This document shows positions 24,607 to 29,912 of a DNA stretch of 64,000 nucleotides, one piece after another. The stretch spans positions 1-64,000 of the IMG/VR virus record IMGVR_UViG_3300032249_000542; one strand, 5' to 3'. Position numbers and translations under genes: made by a program. Position 1 is the first letter of the stretch; each line of letters begins with the position of its first letter. The notes beneath the pieces are model-generated. The model had not been told where the DNA came from, did not search any database, and worked only from the letters and a program-made list of their open reading frames with translations. Source of the stretch: a virus.

Positions 24607-24614
24607 TATAAATA
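24607..24614 (+). promoter_or_regulatory. T4-type late promoter candidate
   Basis: TATAAATA, the gp55-type late -10 element of T4 phages. The predicted start lies about six bases downstream at 24620, where a short leader ORF begins. Confidence 0.45.
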
Positions 24615-24619
24615 AAAGT

Positions 24620-24718
24620 ATGAACAAAATCCTCTCTACAATTAGTAAGCAACATACCCCGATGACGAATTGGTCAGAGGGCTATTGCGCTCGCAGTTTT
24701 GATGGGGGTTTTGTATAG
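24620..24718 (+). CDS. Candidate 32-residue leader peptide of the RNA island
   Basis: MNKILSTISKQHTPMTNW and on to a TAG at 24716-24718. The stop falls inside the 5' arm of an inverted repeat that can exclude a downstream terminator. No ribosome site, so it would have to be leaderless. Could be chance. Confidence 0.3.
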   Translation: MNKILSTISKQHTPMTNWSEGYCARSFDGGFV

Positions 24719-24780
24719 TAGGCTAATGTAATCTTATAGTCTCTATACAAAACCCGAATCTAACCAGTTCGGGTTTTTTG
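24706..24780 (+). terminator. Attenuator-like pair of alternative hairpins with terminator before the tRNA array
   Basis: Terminator: AACCCGAA (24751-24758), nine-base loop, TTCGGGTT (24768-24775), then a T run. An alternative 13-bp perfect stem pairs GGGTTTTGTATAG (24706-24718) with CTATACAAAACCC (24743-24755), which uses five bases of the terminator's 5' arm, so both stems cannot form fully. Confidence 0.7.
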
Positions 24781-24785
24781 TTTTT

Positions 24786-24873
24786 GGAAGTGTGGCTGAG
24801 TGGTTTAAGGCAGCGGTCTTGAAAACCGTCGTATCGAAAGGTACCGTGAGTTCGAATCCCACCACTTCCGCCA
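24786..24873 (+). tRNA. tRNA-Ser(UGA)
   Basis: Acceptor GGAAGTG/CACTTCC, anticodon TGA in a CGGTCT-TGA-AAACCG context, long type II variable arm, T loop TTCGAAT, encoded CCA. Confidence 0.95.
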
Positions 24874-24878
24874 GTAAT

Positions 24879-24970
24879 GGAAATATGGCTGAGAGGCTTA
24901 AGGCAGCGGTTTGCTAAACCGTCGATCATGTTAAAATGGTCCGTTGGTTCGAATCCAACTATTTCCGCCA
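24879..24970 (+). tRNA. tRNA-Ser(GCU)
   Basis: Acceptor GGAAATA/TATTTCC, anticodon GCT, long variable arm, T loop TTCGAAT, encoded CCA. Only five bases after the first Ser tRNA. Confidence 0.95.
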
Positions 24971-24975
24971 GTTAT

Positions 24976-25053
24976 GGTTAGGTGGCTGAGTGGTCCAAAG
25001 CAGCAGTCTGCAAAACTGTAAAACCGTCGGTTCAAATCCGACCCTAACCTCCA
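24976..25053 (+). tRNA. tRNA-Cys(GCA)
   Basis: Acceptor GGTTAGG/CCTAACC, anticodon GCA, discriminator U, encoded CCA. Confidence 0.93.
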
Positions 25054-25111
25054 TTATTAAAATGGAAACATGTTGTCAAAATGATACTGTTGTATTTACG
25101 CAACAAACTAA

Positions 25112-25162
25112 TTGTTGACATATAGCGGGTCTTTTGATATAATAGATTTTGTTGAGTTGATA
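25112..25162 (+). promoter_or_regulatory. First of two identical promoters in the RNA island
   Basis: TTGACA 25115-25120, 17-bp spacer (TATAGCGGGTCTTTTGA), TATAAT 25138-25143. The 51-bp segment is repeated exactly 101 bp downstream. An imperfect GTTGTA/CAAC inverted repeat lies at 25089-25104. Confidence 0.85.
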
Positions 25163-25178
25163 GAGAAAAAGAAAAAAG

Positions 25179-25263
25179 TGTTGTTTTTATACAACAAACT
25201 AATTGAAATAAGTTGTTGACATATAGCGGGTCTTTTGATATAATAGATTTTGTTGAGTTGATA
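25179..25263 (+). promoter_or_regulatory. Second identical promoter with palindrome, upstream of ncRNA copy A
   Basis: Palindrome TGTTGT-TTTTAT-ACAACA (25179-25196), then TTGACA 25216-25221, 17-bp spacer, TATAAT 25239-25244. The 51-bp repeat copy is 25213-25263. Predicted start 25251. Confidence 0.85.
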
Positions 25264-25273
25264 AAGAAAAAAA

Positions 25274-25436
25274 ACAGACAAGTGCGGTCTGTCTCTGTAA
25301 AGAGTTAAGCAAGGGTTTGGTGCAGTAATGACTTCGGCACCATGTAATAGTCAGTTCCTTGTTAGCATTAGATCAGATGGTAGGCAACTACCCAATGGTT
25401 GTAGGTGACGATGGGCTTTATAGGAACCTTCAAGAT
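25274..25436 (+). ncRNA. Structured ncRNA, copy A of a two-copy family
   Basis: Stems: ACAGAC/GTCTGT; CTCT-GTAA-AGAG with a GNRA-type loop; TTAAGCAAGG with CCTTGTTA enclosing TGGTGC/GCACCA; hairpin GGTAG-GCAA-CTACC; then a 23-nt block (25393-25415) and TATAGGAACCTTCA (25419-25432), both identical in copy B. No ORF. Placed straight after a strong promoter and inside the tRNA array. It matches no RNA family I can name. Confidence 0.75.
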
Positions 25437-25446
25437 TTTAAAAAAA

Positions 25447-25640
25447 ACGGAAATGAGCAATCCGTCTCTGAAAAGAGTTTAACAAGGGTGTGGTGCGTTA
25501 ATACTGCTTCGGCATCACGTAATAGCGATCCTTGTTAATGTTCGAGATCAAACGGCATAGGAAATACTACACAAGTTTGTGTAGTACGTAGCTATGACAA
25601 TGGTTGTAGGTGACGATGGGATTCTATAGGAACCTTCAGA
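25447..25640 (+). ncRNA. Structured ncRNA, copy B
   Basis: Same architecture as copy A with changed but still pairing stems: ACGGA/TCCGT; CTCT-GAAA-AGAG; TTAACAAGG/CCTTGTTAA; TGGTGC/GCATCA; and a longer hairpin TACTACACAA/TTGTGTAGTA (25565-25586) where A has GGTAG/CTACC. Keeps the 23-nt block (25598-25620) and TATAGGAACCTTCA (25625-25638). A third tail-like piece, CAGGAACCCTCAAGAATTTA, lies just before tRNA-Glu. Confidence 0.75.
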
Positions 25641-25688
25641 TTATTATCGGTTGTGGGTATACGGGTACAGGAACCCTCAAGAATTTAT

Positions 25689-25763
25689 GCACCGTTCGTC
25701 TATCGGTTAGGACCCCGCCCTTTCACGGCGGTAAGAGGAGTTCGATTCTCCTACGGTGTACCA
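25689..25763 (+). tRNA. tRNA-Glu(UUC)
   Basis: Acceptor GCACCGT/ACGGTGT, anticodon TTC within CCGCCCT-TTC-ACGGCGG, T loop TTCGATT, encoded CCA. Confidence 0.95.
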
Positions 25764-25819
25764 GTTTATTTTTTAGGAGAGTCCATTATGGACAGCGATA
25801 AGAGTATTAACAAAACGAA

Positions 25820-25895
25820 GGAGCTATAGTCAAACGGTTAAGACAGCGGACTTTTAATCCGTCAGGTCAGGGTTCGAATCCCTGTGGCTCCACCA
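25820..25895 (+). tRNA. tRNA-Lys(UUU)
   Basis: Acceptor GGAGCTA/TGGCTCC, anticodon TTT, T loop TTCGAAT, encoded CCA. The CCA is also the start of a long inverted repeat. Confidence 0.95.
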
Positions 25896-26002
25896 TAGTA
25901 AAGCATATTTCAGGTTGGACTATTTCTAGAATAGTTATTTGGGTCGGTAGATGGGATTTGATGCCTAATCGAGACTAAGATACGGAGTATGCTTTACTAT
26001 GG
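25893..26002 (+). ncRNA. Inter-tRNA stem-loop RNA closed by a 15-bp perfect stem
   Basis: CCATAGTAAAGCATA (25893-25907) pairs with TATGCTTTACTATGG (25988-26002). Inside is a further hairpin ACTATT/AATAGT. The stem begins in the CCA of tRNA-Lys and ends six bases before tRNA-Gln. Confidence 0.6.
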
Positions 26003-26008
26003 TTCAGA

Positions 26009-26082
26009 TGGGAATTGGTGAAATGGTATCACACCGGATTTTGATTCCGAGGTTGTAAGTTCGATCCTTACATTCCCTGCCA
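26009..26082 (+). tRNA. tRNA-Gln(UUG)
   Basis: Acceptor TGGGAAT/ATTCCCT with an unpaired first position (U1-U72), anticodon TTG in CGGA-TT-TTG-AT-TCCG, T loop TTCGATC, discriminator G, encoded CCA. Confidence 0.92.
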
Positions 26083-26088
26083 TCTATA

Positions 26089-26460
26089 ATTAGACGGTAT
26101 GTTTGAGTTCTGCAAACTCCTAGAGTTAATTGTGGTTGACTTGCATACCGTGACAATCTAATGAGTTCATCCAGTATGAATAGTTAGGCATTAGTTTTTA
26201 CTTGAGTTATGGCAAGTGGTCCATAAACAGGAGTGTAACCTGATAGGCATAGAAAATAAATGCTTAACGTGATGAGCCAGTTTTGACCGTGGGCTTTAGG
26301 CAAGAAACACATAAGAAAACGGCAGGCGCTAAACAAGATTACAATCGCCTAGGTAATCAAGAATATGGTTCCAAAGTGTTCATGGACGCACGTATGCCTG
26401 TCACGCATAAAGAAGGGGATCGTTACCCCTTGGGACCGCCAAAGTATTTTTAACTGATGG
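26089..26460 (+). ncRNA. Long structured non-coding region with H-type pseudoknot
   Basis: About 370 bases without a convincing ORF. Stems: ATTAGA/TCTAAT with CGGTATG/CATACCG enclosing GAGTT-CTGCA-AACTC (26089-26162). An interleaved pair AGGCG (26324-26328)/CGCCT (26346-26350) and GATTAC (26337-26342)/GTAATC (26353-26358) forms an H-type pseudoknot. Then TATGC/GCATA (26393-26409) and AAGGGG/CCCCTT (26413-26431). Does not show RNase P, tmRNA or intron signatures. Confidence 0.6.
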
Positions 26461-26467
26461 AGATAAA

Positions 26468-26656
26468 ATGAGTAAAGTTTACTTAGGTCGTTTTAATCAG
26501 TATAAAGTTGGCACTAGAATTGCCACTGGTATGAAAGAAGCAAAGTTTTATCAACGTGGTTATATGTTGATGAGCGGTAAAGAATATAAGATTGAAAAAT
26601 TAAACAAGATTGTCCGAGTGTGGCACGATATTGATGAAGGTTTTATTGTAGTATAA
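26468..26656 (+). CDS. Small protein encoded within the tRNA array
   Basis: 62 aa with a GGAG site seven bases before the ATG. Basic and Tyr-rich (SKVYLGRFNQYKVGTRIATG, KEYKIEKLNKIVRVWHDID). Probably a small beta barrel. No family recognised. Confidence 0.6.
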   Translation: MSKVYLGRFNQYKVGTRIATGMKEAKFYQRGYMLMSGKEYKIEKLNKIVRVWHDIDEGFIVV

Positions 26657-26664
26657 AATTCTAT

Positions 26665-26740
26665 TCCGAGATAGCTCAGCGGTAGTAGCAGTTGACTGTT
26701 AATCAATTGGTCGTAGGTTCGATCCCTACTCTCGGAGCCA
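26665..26740 (+). tRNA. tRNA-Asn(GUU)
   Basis: Acceptor TCCGAGA/TCTCGGA, anticodon GTT in TTGACT-GTT-AATCAA, discriminator G, encoded CCA. Confidence 0.95.
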
Positions 26741-26748
26741 GTTTCAAT

Positions 26749-26833
26749 GGAGATGCGGCGCAGTTGGAGAGGCGCGGCTGACTGTAAATCAGTTCTTTCG
26801 GGTGAGTAGGTTCGAATCTTACCATCTCCACCA
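26749..26833 (+). tRNA. tRNA-Tyr(GUA)
   Basis: Acceptor GGAGATG/CATCTCC, anticodon GTA in CTGACT-GTA-AATCAG, long type II variable arm (85 nt total), encoded CCA. Confidence 0.95.
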
Positions 26834-26835
26834 AT

Positions 26836-26910
26836 GGTGTCTATAGTGTAGTGGAAGCATTGCTCTCTGTGAAAGAGTAGGTACGGGGTCGGTACCCGTT
26901 AGACACCCCA
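26836..26910 (+). tRNA. tRNA-His(GUG)
   Basis: Has the extra G-1 opposite C73 (GGTGTCTA/TAGACACC), anticodon GTG, encoded CCA. Starts two bases after tRNA-Tyr. Confidence 0.93.
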
Positions 26911-26913
26911 AGG

Positions 26914-26970
26914 TTAAGTTTACAATGGCAGCATTTTAAGTTTACAATGGTAGCGTTTTAAGTTTACAAT
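26914..26970 (+). repeat. 22-bp tandem repeat, about 2.6 copies
   Basis: TTAAGTTTACAAT recurs at 26914, 26936 and 26958 with intervening GGCAGCATT and GGTAGCGTT, filling the spacer between tRNA-His and tRNA-Arg. Confidence 0.85.
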
Positions 26971-27045
26971 CGGTCTTTAGTAAAATGGATATTACGGTTG
27001 GCTACGAACCAGCAAGTGGGAGTTCGATTCTCTCAGGACCGGCCA
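26971..27045 (+). tRNA. tRNA-Arg(ACG)
   Basis: Acceptor CGGTCTT/AGGACCG, anticodon ACG in GTTGG-CTACGAA-CCAGC, T loop TTCGATT, encoded CCA. Decoding CGY/CGA would need A34 deamination by host TadA. Confidence 0.92.
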
Positions 27046-27112
27046 TAATGAAATACATTTCGATGCTGTTCCGCGGCAGCGACCAAAAAGAGAGAAGTGT
27101 ATTTCATTATGG
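27043..27112 (+). ncRNA. Inter-tRNA stem-loop closed by a 15-bp perfect stem
   Basis: CCATAATGAAATACA (27043-27057) pairs with TGTATTTCATTATGG (27098-27112), enclosing GCTG/GGCAGC-type inner hairpin around TTCCGC. It spans from the CCA of tRNA-Arg to the first GG of tRNA-Met, the same design as 25893-26002. Confidence 0.6.
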
Positions 27113-27185
27113 TAATGTAGCACAGCGGTAGTGCAGCTCCTTCATACGGAGTTGGTCGGGAGTTCGAATCTCTCCATTACCACCA
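27111..27185 (+). tRNA. tRNA-Met(CAU), elongator type
   Basis: Acceptor GGTAATG/CATTACC, anticodon CAT in CTCCTT-CAT-ACGGAG, discriminator A, encoded CCA. Confidence 0.9.
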
Positions 27186-27187
27186 AT

Positions 27188-27263
27188 GCCGATTTAGCTC
27201 ATCAGGTAGAGCAGTTGATTTGTAATCATCAGGTGGTGGGTTCGAGTCCTGCAATCGGCACCA
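27188..27263 (+). tRNA. tRNA-Thr(UGU)
   Basis: Acceptor GCCGATT/AATCGGC, anticodon TGT in TTGATT-TGT-AATCAT, T loop TTCGAGT, encoded CCA. Confidence 0.95.
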
Positions 27264-27271
27264 GAATTTAT

Positions 27272-27348
<77 letters not shown>

Positions 27349-27356
27349 GTATTAAT

Positions 27357-27432
27357 GGGGGTGTAGCTCAGCTGGGAGAGCGGTTGCTTTGCAAGCAATA
27401 GGTAGCGGGTTCGAGTCCTGTCACCTCCACCA
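27357..27432 (+). tRNA. tRNA-Ala(UGC)
   Basis: Acceptor GGGGGTG/CACCTCC, anticodon TGC in TTGCTT-TGC-AAGCAA, encoded CCA. Confidence 0.95.
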
Positions 27433-27434
27433 AT

Positions 27435-27509
27435 GCCGATTTAGCTCAGTGGTAGAGCACCGTCTTGATAAGGCGGGGGTCCTTGGATCGTTCCCAAGAA
27501 TCGGTACCA
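27435..27509 (+). tRNA. tRNA-Ile(GAU) with unusual T loop
   Basis: Acceptor GCCGATT/AATCGGT, anticodon GAT in CGTCTT-GAT-AAGGCG, encoded CCA. The T loop reads ATCGTTC between CTTGG and CCAAG: the usual U54-A58 pair appears swapped to A54-U58 while U55 and C56 are kept. Confidence 0.88.
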
Positions 27510-27516
27510 GTTTTAT

Positions 27517-27592
27517 TGCGGGTTAGGGAAGTGGTCATCCCGTTAGGCTCATAACCTGAAGATCGTTGGTTCGAATCCATCACCCGCAACCA
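27517..27592 (+). tRNA. tRNA-Met(CAU), initiator-like
   Basis: Acceptor TGCGGGT/ACCCGCA, anticodon CAT within AGGCT-CAT-AACCT, 3' end CCCGCAACCA as in bacterial fMet tRNA. The first pair is U1-A72 and the three G-C pairs of the anticodon stem are not kept, so initiator function is uncertain. Confidence 0.88.
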
Positions 27593-27605
27593 ACAAAGGT
27601 GAACT

Positions 27606-28076
27606 ATGAAAAAAGTTATTGACATTGACGAAGTAAAAGAGTATATTAGTCATTGTGGTCCAGATACTAAGATTTATCTTGGTGCGGACTCTGAACGATT
27701 TCAGATAGGTAAAGAATGGTTCGCCGATTATATTTTAGTTGTCGTTATACATATTGATGGATGCCATGGTTGTAAAATCTTTGGTTCTGTTGAGCGTGAG
27801 CGAGACTATGAGGTAAAGAAAAGTAAACCACGTATGCGTTTAATGAACGAGGTTTATAAAGTTGCTGACTTGTATTTGAAAATGGCAGATATACTTGAGG
27901 ATTTTGAAGTCGAGGTTCACCTTGATATCAACCCAAGTGAGATGCATGGTTCAAGTTGCGTTATTAATGAAGCGATAGGTTACATTCGTGGTATGTGTAA
28001 TGTTATACCACTTGTAAAACCAAAAGCATTCGCAGCAAGTTATGCAGCAGATAGATATAAAAGTTTTGCAGGTTAA
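27606..28076 (+). CDS. RNase H-like fold protein (DUF458 type)
   Basis: 156 aa inserted in the tRNA array. IYLGADSERFQIGKEWFADYILVVVIHIDG and FGSVERERDYE...KPRMRLMNEVYKVADLYLK, then VEVHLDINPSEMHGSSCVI, match the PF04308 RNase H-like family seen in T4-type phages and Firmicutes. The Asp/Glu residues could form a nuclease site; a role in tRNA or replication RNA processing is conceivable but inferred. AAAGGTGA site upstream. Confidence 0.7.
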   Translation: MKKVIDIDEVKEYISHCGPDTKIYLGADSERFQIGKEWFADYILVVVIHIDGCHGCKIFGSVERERDYEVKKSKPRMRLMNEVYKVADLYLKMADILEDFEVEVHLDINPSEMHGSSCVINEAIGYIRGMCNVIPLVKPKAFAASYAADRYKSFAG

Positions 28077-28077
28077 T

Positions 28078-28153
28078 GCGGGAATAGCTCAGTTGGTAGA
28101 GCGTGTGCTTGCCAAGCATAAGGTCGAGAGTTCGAGTCTCTTTTTCCGCTCCA
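28078..28153 (+). tRNA. tRNA-Gly(GCC)
   Basis: Acceptor GCGGGAA/TTTCCGC, anticodon GCC in GTGCTT-GCC-AAGCAT, discriminator U, encoded CCA. Confidence 0.95.
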
Positions 28154-28157
28154 GTAT

Positions 28158-28231
28158 TACGGTGTGGCGTAGTGGCAGCGCAGGAGTCTCCAAAACTCTT
28201 AGTGGGGGTTCGATTCCCTCCACCGTAGCCA
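28158..28231 (+). tRNA. tRNA-Trp(CCA)
   Basis: Acceptor TACGGTG/CACCGTA, anticodon CCA in GAGTCT-CCA-AAACTC, discriminator G, encoded CCA. Confidence 0.93.
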
Positions 28232-28239
28232 AGTTTAAT

Positions 28240-28313
28240 GCGGGATTAGTTTAATGGTAAAACGAAAGCCTTCCAAGCTCTAGTCATCAGTTCGATTCTG
28301 ATATCCCGCTCCA
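28240..28313 (+). tRNA. tRNA-Gly(UCC)
   Basis: Acceptor GCGGGAT/ATCCCGC, anticodon TCC in AGC-CTTCCAA-GCT, T loop TTCGATT, encoded CCA. Confidence 0.93.
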
Positions 28314-28321
28314 AGTTTTAT

Positions 28322-28396
28322 GCACCGTTAGCTCAGCGGTAGAGCAACTCCCTTACAAGGAGAAGGTCTGCGGTTCGATCCCGTGACGGTGTACCA
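28322..28396 (+). tRNA. tRNA-Val(UAC)
   Basis: Acceptor GCACCGT/ACGGTGT, anticodon TAC in CTCCCT-TAC-AAGGAG, encoded CCA. Same acceptor sequence as tRNA-Glu of this array. Confidence 0.95.
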
Positions 28397-28397
28397 T

Positions 28398-28473
28398 GCT
28401 ACTTTAGCTGATGTGGTCATAGCGGCGGTTTGAAGAACCGTTGAACGTGGTTCGATTCCACGAGGTAGCACCA
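28398..28473 (+). tRNA. tRNA-Phe(GAA)
   Basis: Acceptor GCTACTT/AGGTAGC, anticodon GAA in CGGTTT-GAA-GAACCG, encoded CCA. Confidence 0.95.
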
Positions 28474-28479
28474 AGTTAT

Positions 28480-28556
28480 GCGCTGGTGACGGAACTGGTA
28501 TACGTGTTGGTCTTAGAAACCAAATTTTAGGAGTTCGACTCTCCTCTGGCGCACCA
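28480..28556 (+). tRNA. tRNA-Leu(UAG) with a short variable arm
   Basis: Acceptor start GCGCTGG and Leu-type D arm GACGGAACTGGTATACGT, anticodon TAG in TTGGT-CTTAGAA-ACCAA, encoded CCA. Only 77 nt: the long variable arm normal for Leu tRNAs is replaced by about seven bases (ATTTTAG). Confidence 0.88.
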
Positions 28557-28557
28557 T

Positions 28558-28634
28558 GGGCCTTAAGCATAAGTGGTATAGGCAACCGACTCATAATCGG
28601 TAGACAGTTGGTTCGAATCCAACAAGGCCCACCA
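28558..28634 (+). tRNA. tRNA-Ile2(CAU), lysidine type
   Basis: Acceptor GGGCCTT/AAGGCCC, anticodon arm CCGACT-CAT-AATCGG as in bacterial tRNA-Ile(CAU), discriminator A, encoded CCA. Decoding AUA would need host TilS. Confidence 0.82.
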
Positions 28635-28636
28635 AT

Positions 28637-28711
28637 CTGGCGTTAGTTCAATGGATAGAACAGTAGCCTTCTAAGCTATAAATGCAGGTTCGATTCCTGC
28701 ACGCCGGACCA
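28637..28711 (+). tRNA. tRNA-Arg(UCU)
   Basis: Acceptor CTGGCGT/ACGCCGG, anticodon TCT in TAGCCT-TCT-AAGCTA, encoded CCA. Last tRNA of the array; decodes AGA/AGG, frequent in this AT-rich genome. Confidence 0.95.
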
Positions 28712-28728
28712 GATTAATGATTATCACT

Positions 28729-28752
28729 AGGGTTTTGAATATACCCTTTTGT
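28729..28752 (+). terminator. Possible terminator after the tRNA array
   Basis: AGGGT (28729-28733) with ACCCT (28743-28747) followed by a short T run. Weak stem. Confidence 0.4.
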
Positions 28753-28787
28753 TAAATAGTGAAGCAGTACCAACCAAGGAGAAACTT

Positions 28788-28862
28788 ATGAAATGGACTA
28801 CCCCCTCAGCACAAGATATGCGTTTTGGTTTTGAAATCACAATGTATATTGCAAATCGCTAA
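28788..28862 (+). CDS. pqqA: PqqA, precursor peptide of pyrroloquinoline quinone
   Basis: 24 aa, the normal PqqA length. Starts MKWTTPSAQDM and ends FGFEITMYIANR, matching the consensus of bacterial PqqA, with the Glu16 and Tyr20 pair (ExxxY) that PqqE cross-links and PqqF, B, C and D convert to PQQ. An excellent AAGGAG site lies eight bases before the ATG, and a terminator hairpin follows directly. No pqqB, C, D or E is seen near, so the host must supply those enzymes. The peptide would feed host PQQ synthesis during infection, which is inference; the identity is strong. Confidence 0.9.
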   Translation: MKWTTPSAQDMRFGFEITMYIANR

Positions 28863-28866
28863 AAAG

Positions 28867-28887
28867 AAAGGACCTTAGGGTCCTTTT
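28867..28887. terminator. Bidirectional terminator
   Basis: AAAGGACC (28867-28874), loop TTAG, GGTCCTTT (28879-28886) with A runs and T runs on the two sides. Separates pqqA from the convergent minus-strand genes and overlaps the stop of the first of these. Confidence 0.8.
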
Positions 28888-29060
28888 GCATTTGTTCTTG
28901 TTGGTTTAATTCTAATTTCAGAATCATCCTTTACACTACTGATGGCGTGTTCAATCCTTCTAGCTAAACTTTCATCCGTAGTCACTAGGATCAAACTATT
29001 TCCTTTTTTAGTTCTCACGTAATAATGTTTTTCGTTATCAAATTCTTCAACGTATAGCAT
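28875..29060 (-). CDS. Small protein of unknown function
   Basis: 61 aa, minus strand. YVE... DNEKHYYVRTKKGNSLILVTTDESLARRIEHAISS suggests a small alpha/beta fold. Its stop lies in the loop of the terminator. Downstream of, and co-transcribed with, the 29066 gene. Confidence 0.55.
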   Translation of the reverse strand: MLYVEEFDNEKHYYVRTKKGNSLILVTTDESLARRIEHAISSVKDDSEIRIKPTRTNAKGP

Positions 29061-29065
29061 TTACT

Positions 29066-29848
29066 TTAATCCTTATACCCCGGGATTTCACAATCAACCC
29101 ATTTTAGATTATTATATTTTTCGTACAACCAACCACCTTTAGGAAGTAAGCATCGACCTAACTCTGGTGAATGCTCTATCCGCACTTGAACGACTGCCCA
29201 AACTAACCAAACAAAATAGATTATAAAAATTGTAGCAATTCCGTATTTCCATGCTTCACACTTAATTTTATTAATTCGCTTTATTTTTCGTATTGCAGCT
29301 TCTCTTTCATTTTGCATTTTAATACGAATGGCAATACTTTGTTCCTCTTGAATCTTTACCATCATCTTTTCGACTTTAGTATACAAATCACCTAACTCAG
29401 GAGGACTCTGATACACCATAATCTCACGGAGTTCTGCTTGCATTGATTGGAGTTTAGATTGCATCAAAACTCTTTGTAATGCACGTTTCCCTACACTATG
29501 CGGACCTTCATAAACTTCATAAGCATGCCTTTCTTCCTCTTGGAAGATTGCCATACAAGTTGCCATGTTCTCAAAGTAAGCACCTAGGTTTTCGCCAATA
29601 ATTGTATAGATATCATCAGGTTGTTTTTTGCTTAGTTCAATTACCCGATTTTTTTCTTGGATGTACTGATTATGTTCAGCAACGGTAGGAGGGCGATCTT
29701 TATGGGCGGAATGAAACTGGGACTCAAGGTCACCTAAAATTCCTTTTACGTCACTTGCCGCAGACGCAATTTCTTTGTATAATTTACATCCTTGTTTGAC
29801 GGCAGCAACAGCACCATTCGCCAATGCAAAGAGGGTAATCGGATCCAT
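29066..29848 (-). CDS. Coiled-coil membrane protein conserved in marine T4-type phages
   Basis: 260 aa on the minus strand. MDPITLFALANGAVAAVKQGC, then long charged helices (about 25-205), one membrane helix (about 206-226, IATIFIIYFVWLVWAVVQV) and a C-terminal exterior part with two cysteines. The pattern is one I recognise from marine myoviruses. Function unknown, often virion-associated. Divergently transcribed from the 29970 gene across a large inverted repeat. Confidence 0.65.
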   Translation of the reverse strand: MDPITLFALANGAVAAVKQGCKLYKEIASAASDVKGILGDLESQFHSAHKDRPPTVAEHNQYIQEKNRVIELSKKQPDDIYTIIGENLGAYFENMATCMAIFQEEERHAYEVYEGPHSVGKRALQRVLMQSKLQSMQAELREIMVYQSPPELGDLYTKVEKMMVKIQEEQSIAIRIKMQNEREAAIRKIKRINKIKCEAWKYGIATIFIIYFVWLVWAVVQVRIEHSPELGRCLLPKGGWLYEKYNNLKWVDCEIPGYKD

Positions 29849-29852
29849 TTAT

Positions 29853-29905
29853 GTTTACCGTTATTTTGTTGTAAATAGGCAACATAATAAACCATAACGG
29901 TAAAC
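29853..29905. promoter_or_regulatory. 12-bp inverted repeat in a divergent intergenic region
   Basis: GTTTACCGTTAT (29853-29864) and ATAACGGTAAAC (29894-29905) are perfect partners. An inner GTTG/CAAC pair extends the cruciform. It sits between two divergent genes, seven bases before the TTGACA of the next promoter. Confidence 0.7.
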
Positions 29906-29912
29906 AATACAC

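Noticed and set aside
26271-26308. GATGAG ... GAAAC resembling a hammerhead ribozyme core
   Set aside because: The conserved C before UGAUGA is a G here and the GAAA does not directly follow stem II, so the catalytic core is not formed.
26914-26970. Possible CRISPR-like array
   Set aside because: Only three repeats, no spacers of independent sequence, no cas genes.
28328-28594. Minus-strand ORF of 88 codons across tRNAs
   Set aside because: It is the complement of four tRNA genes; such long antisense frames are a known artefact of tRNA arrays.
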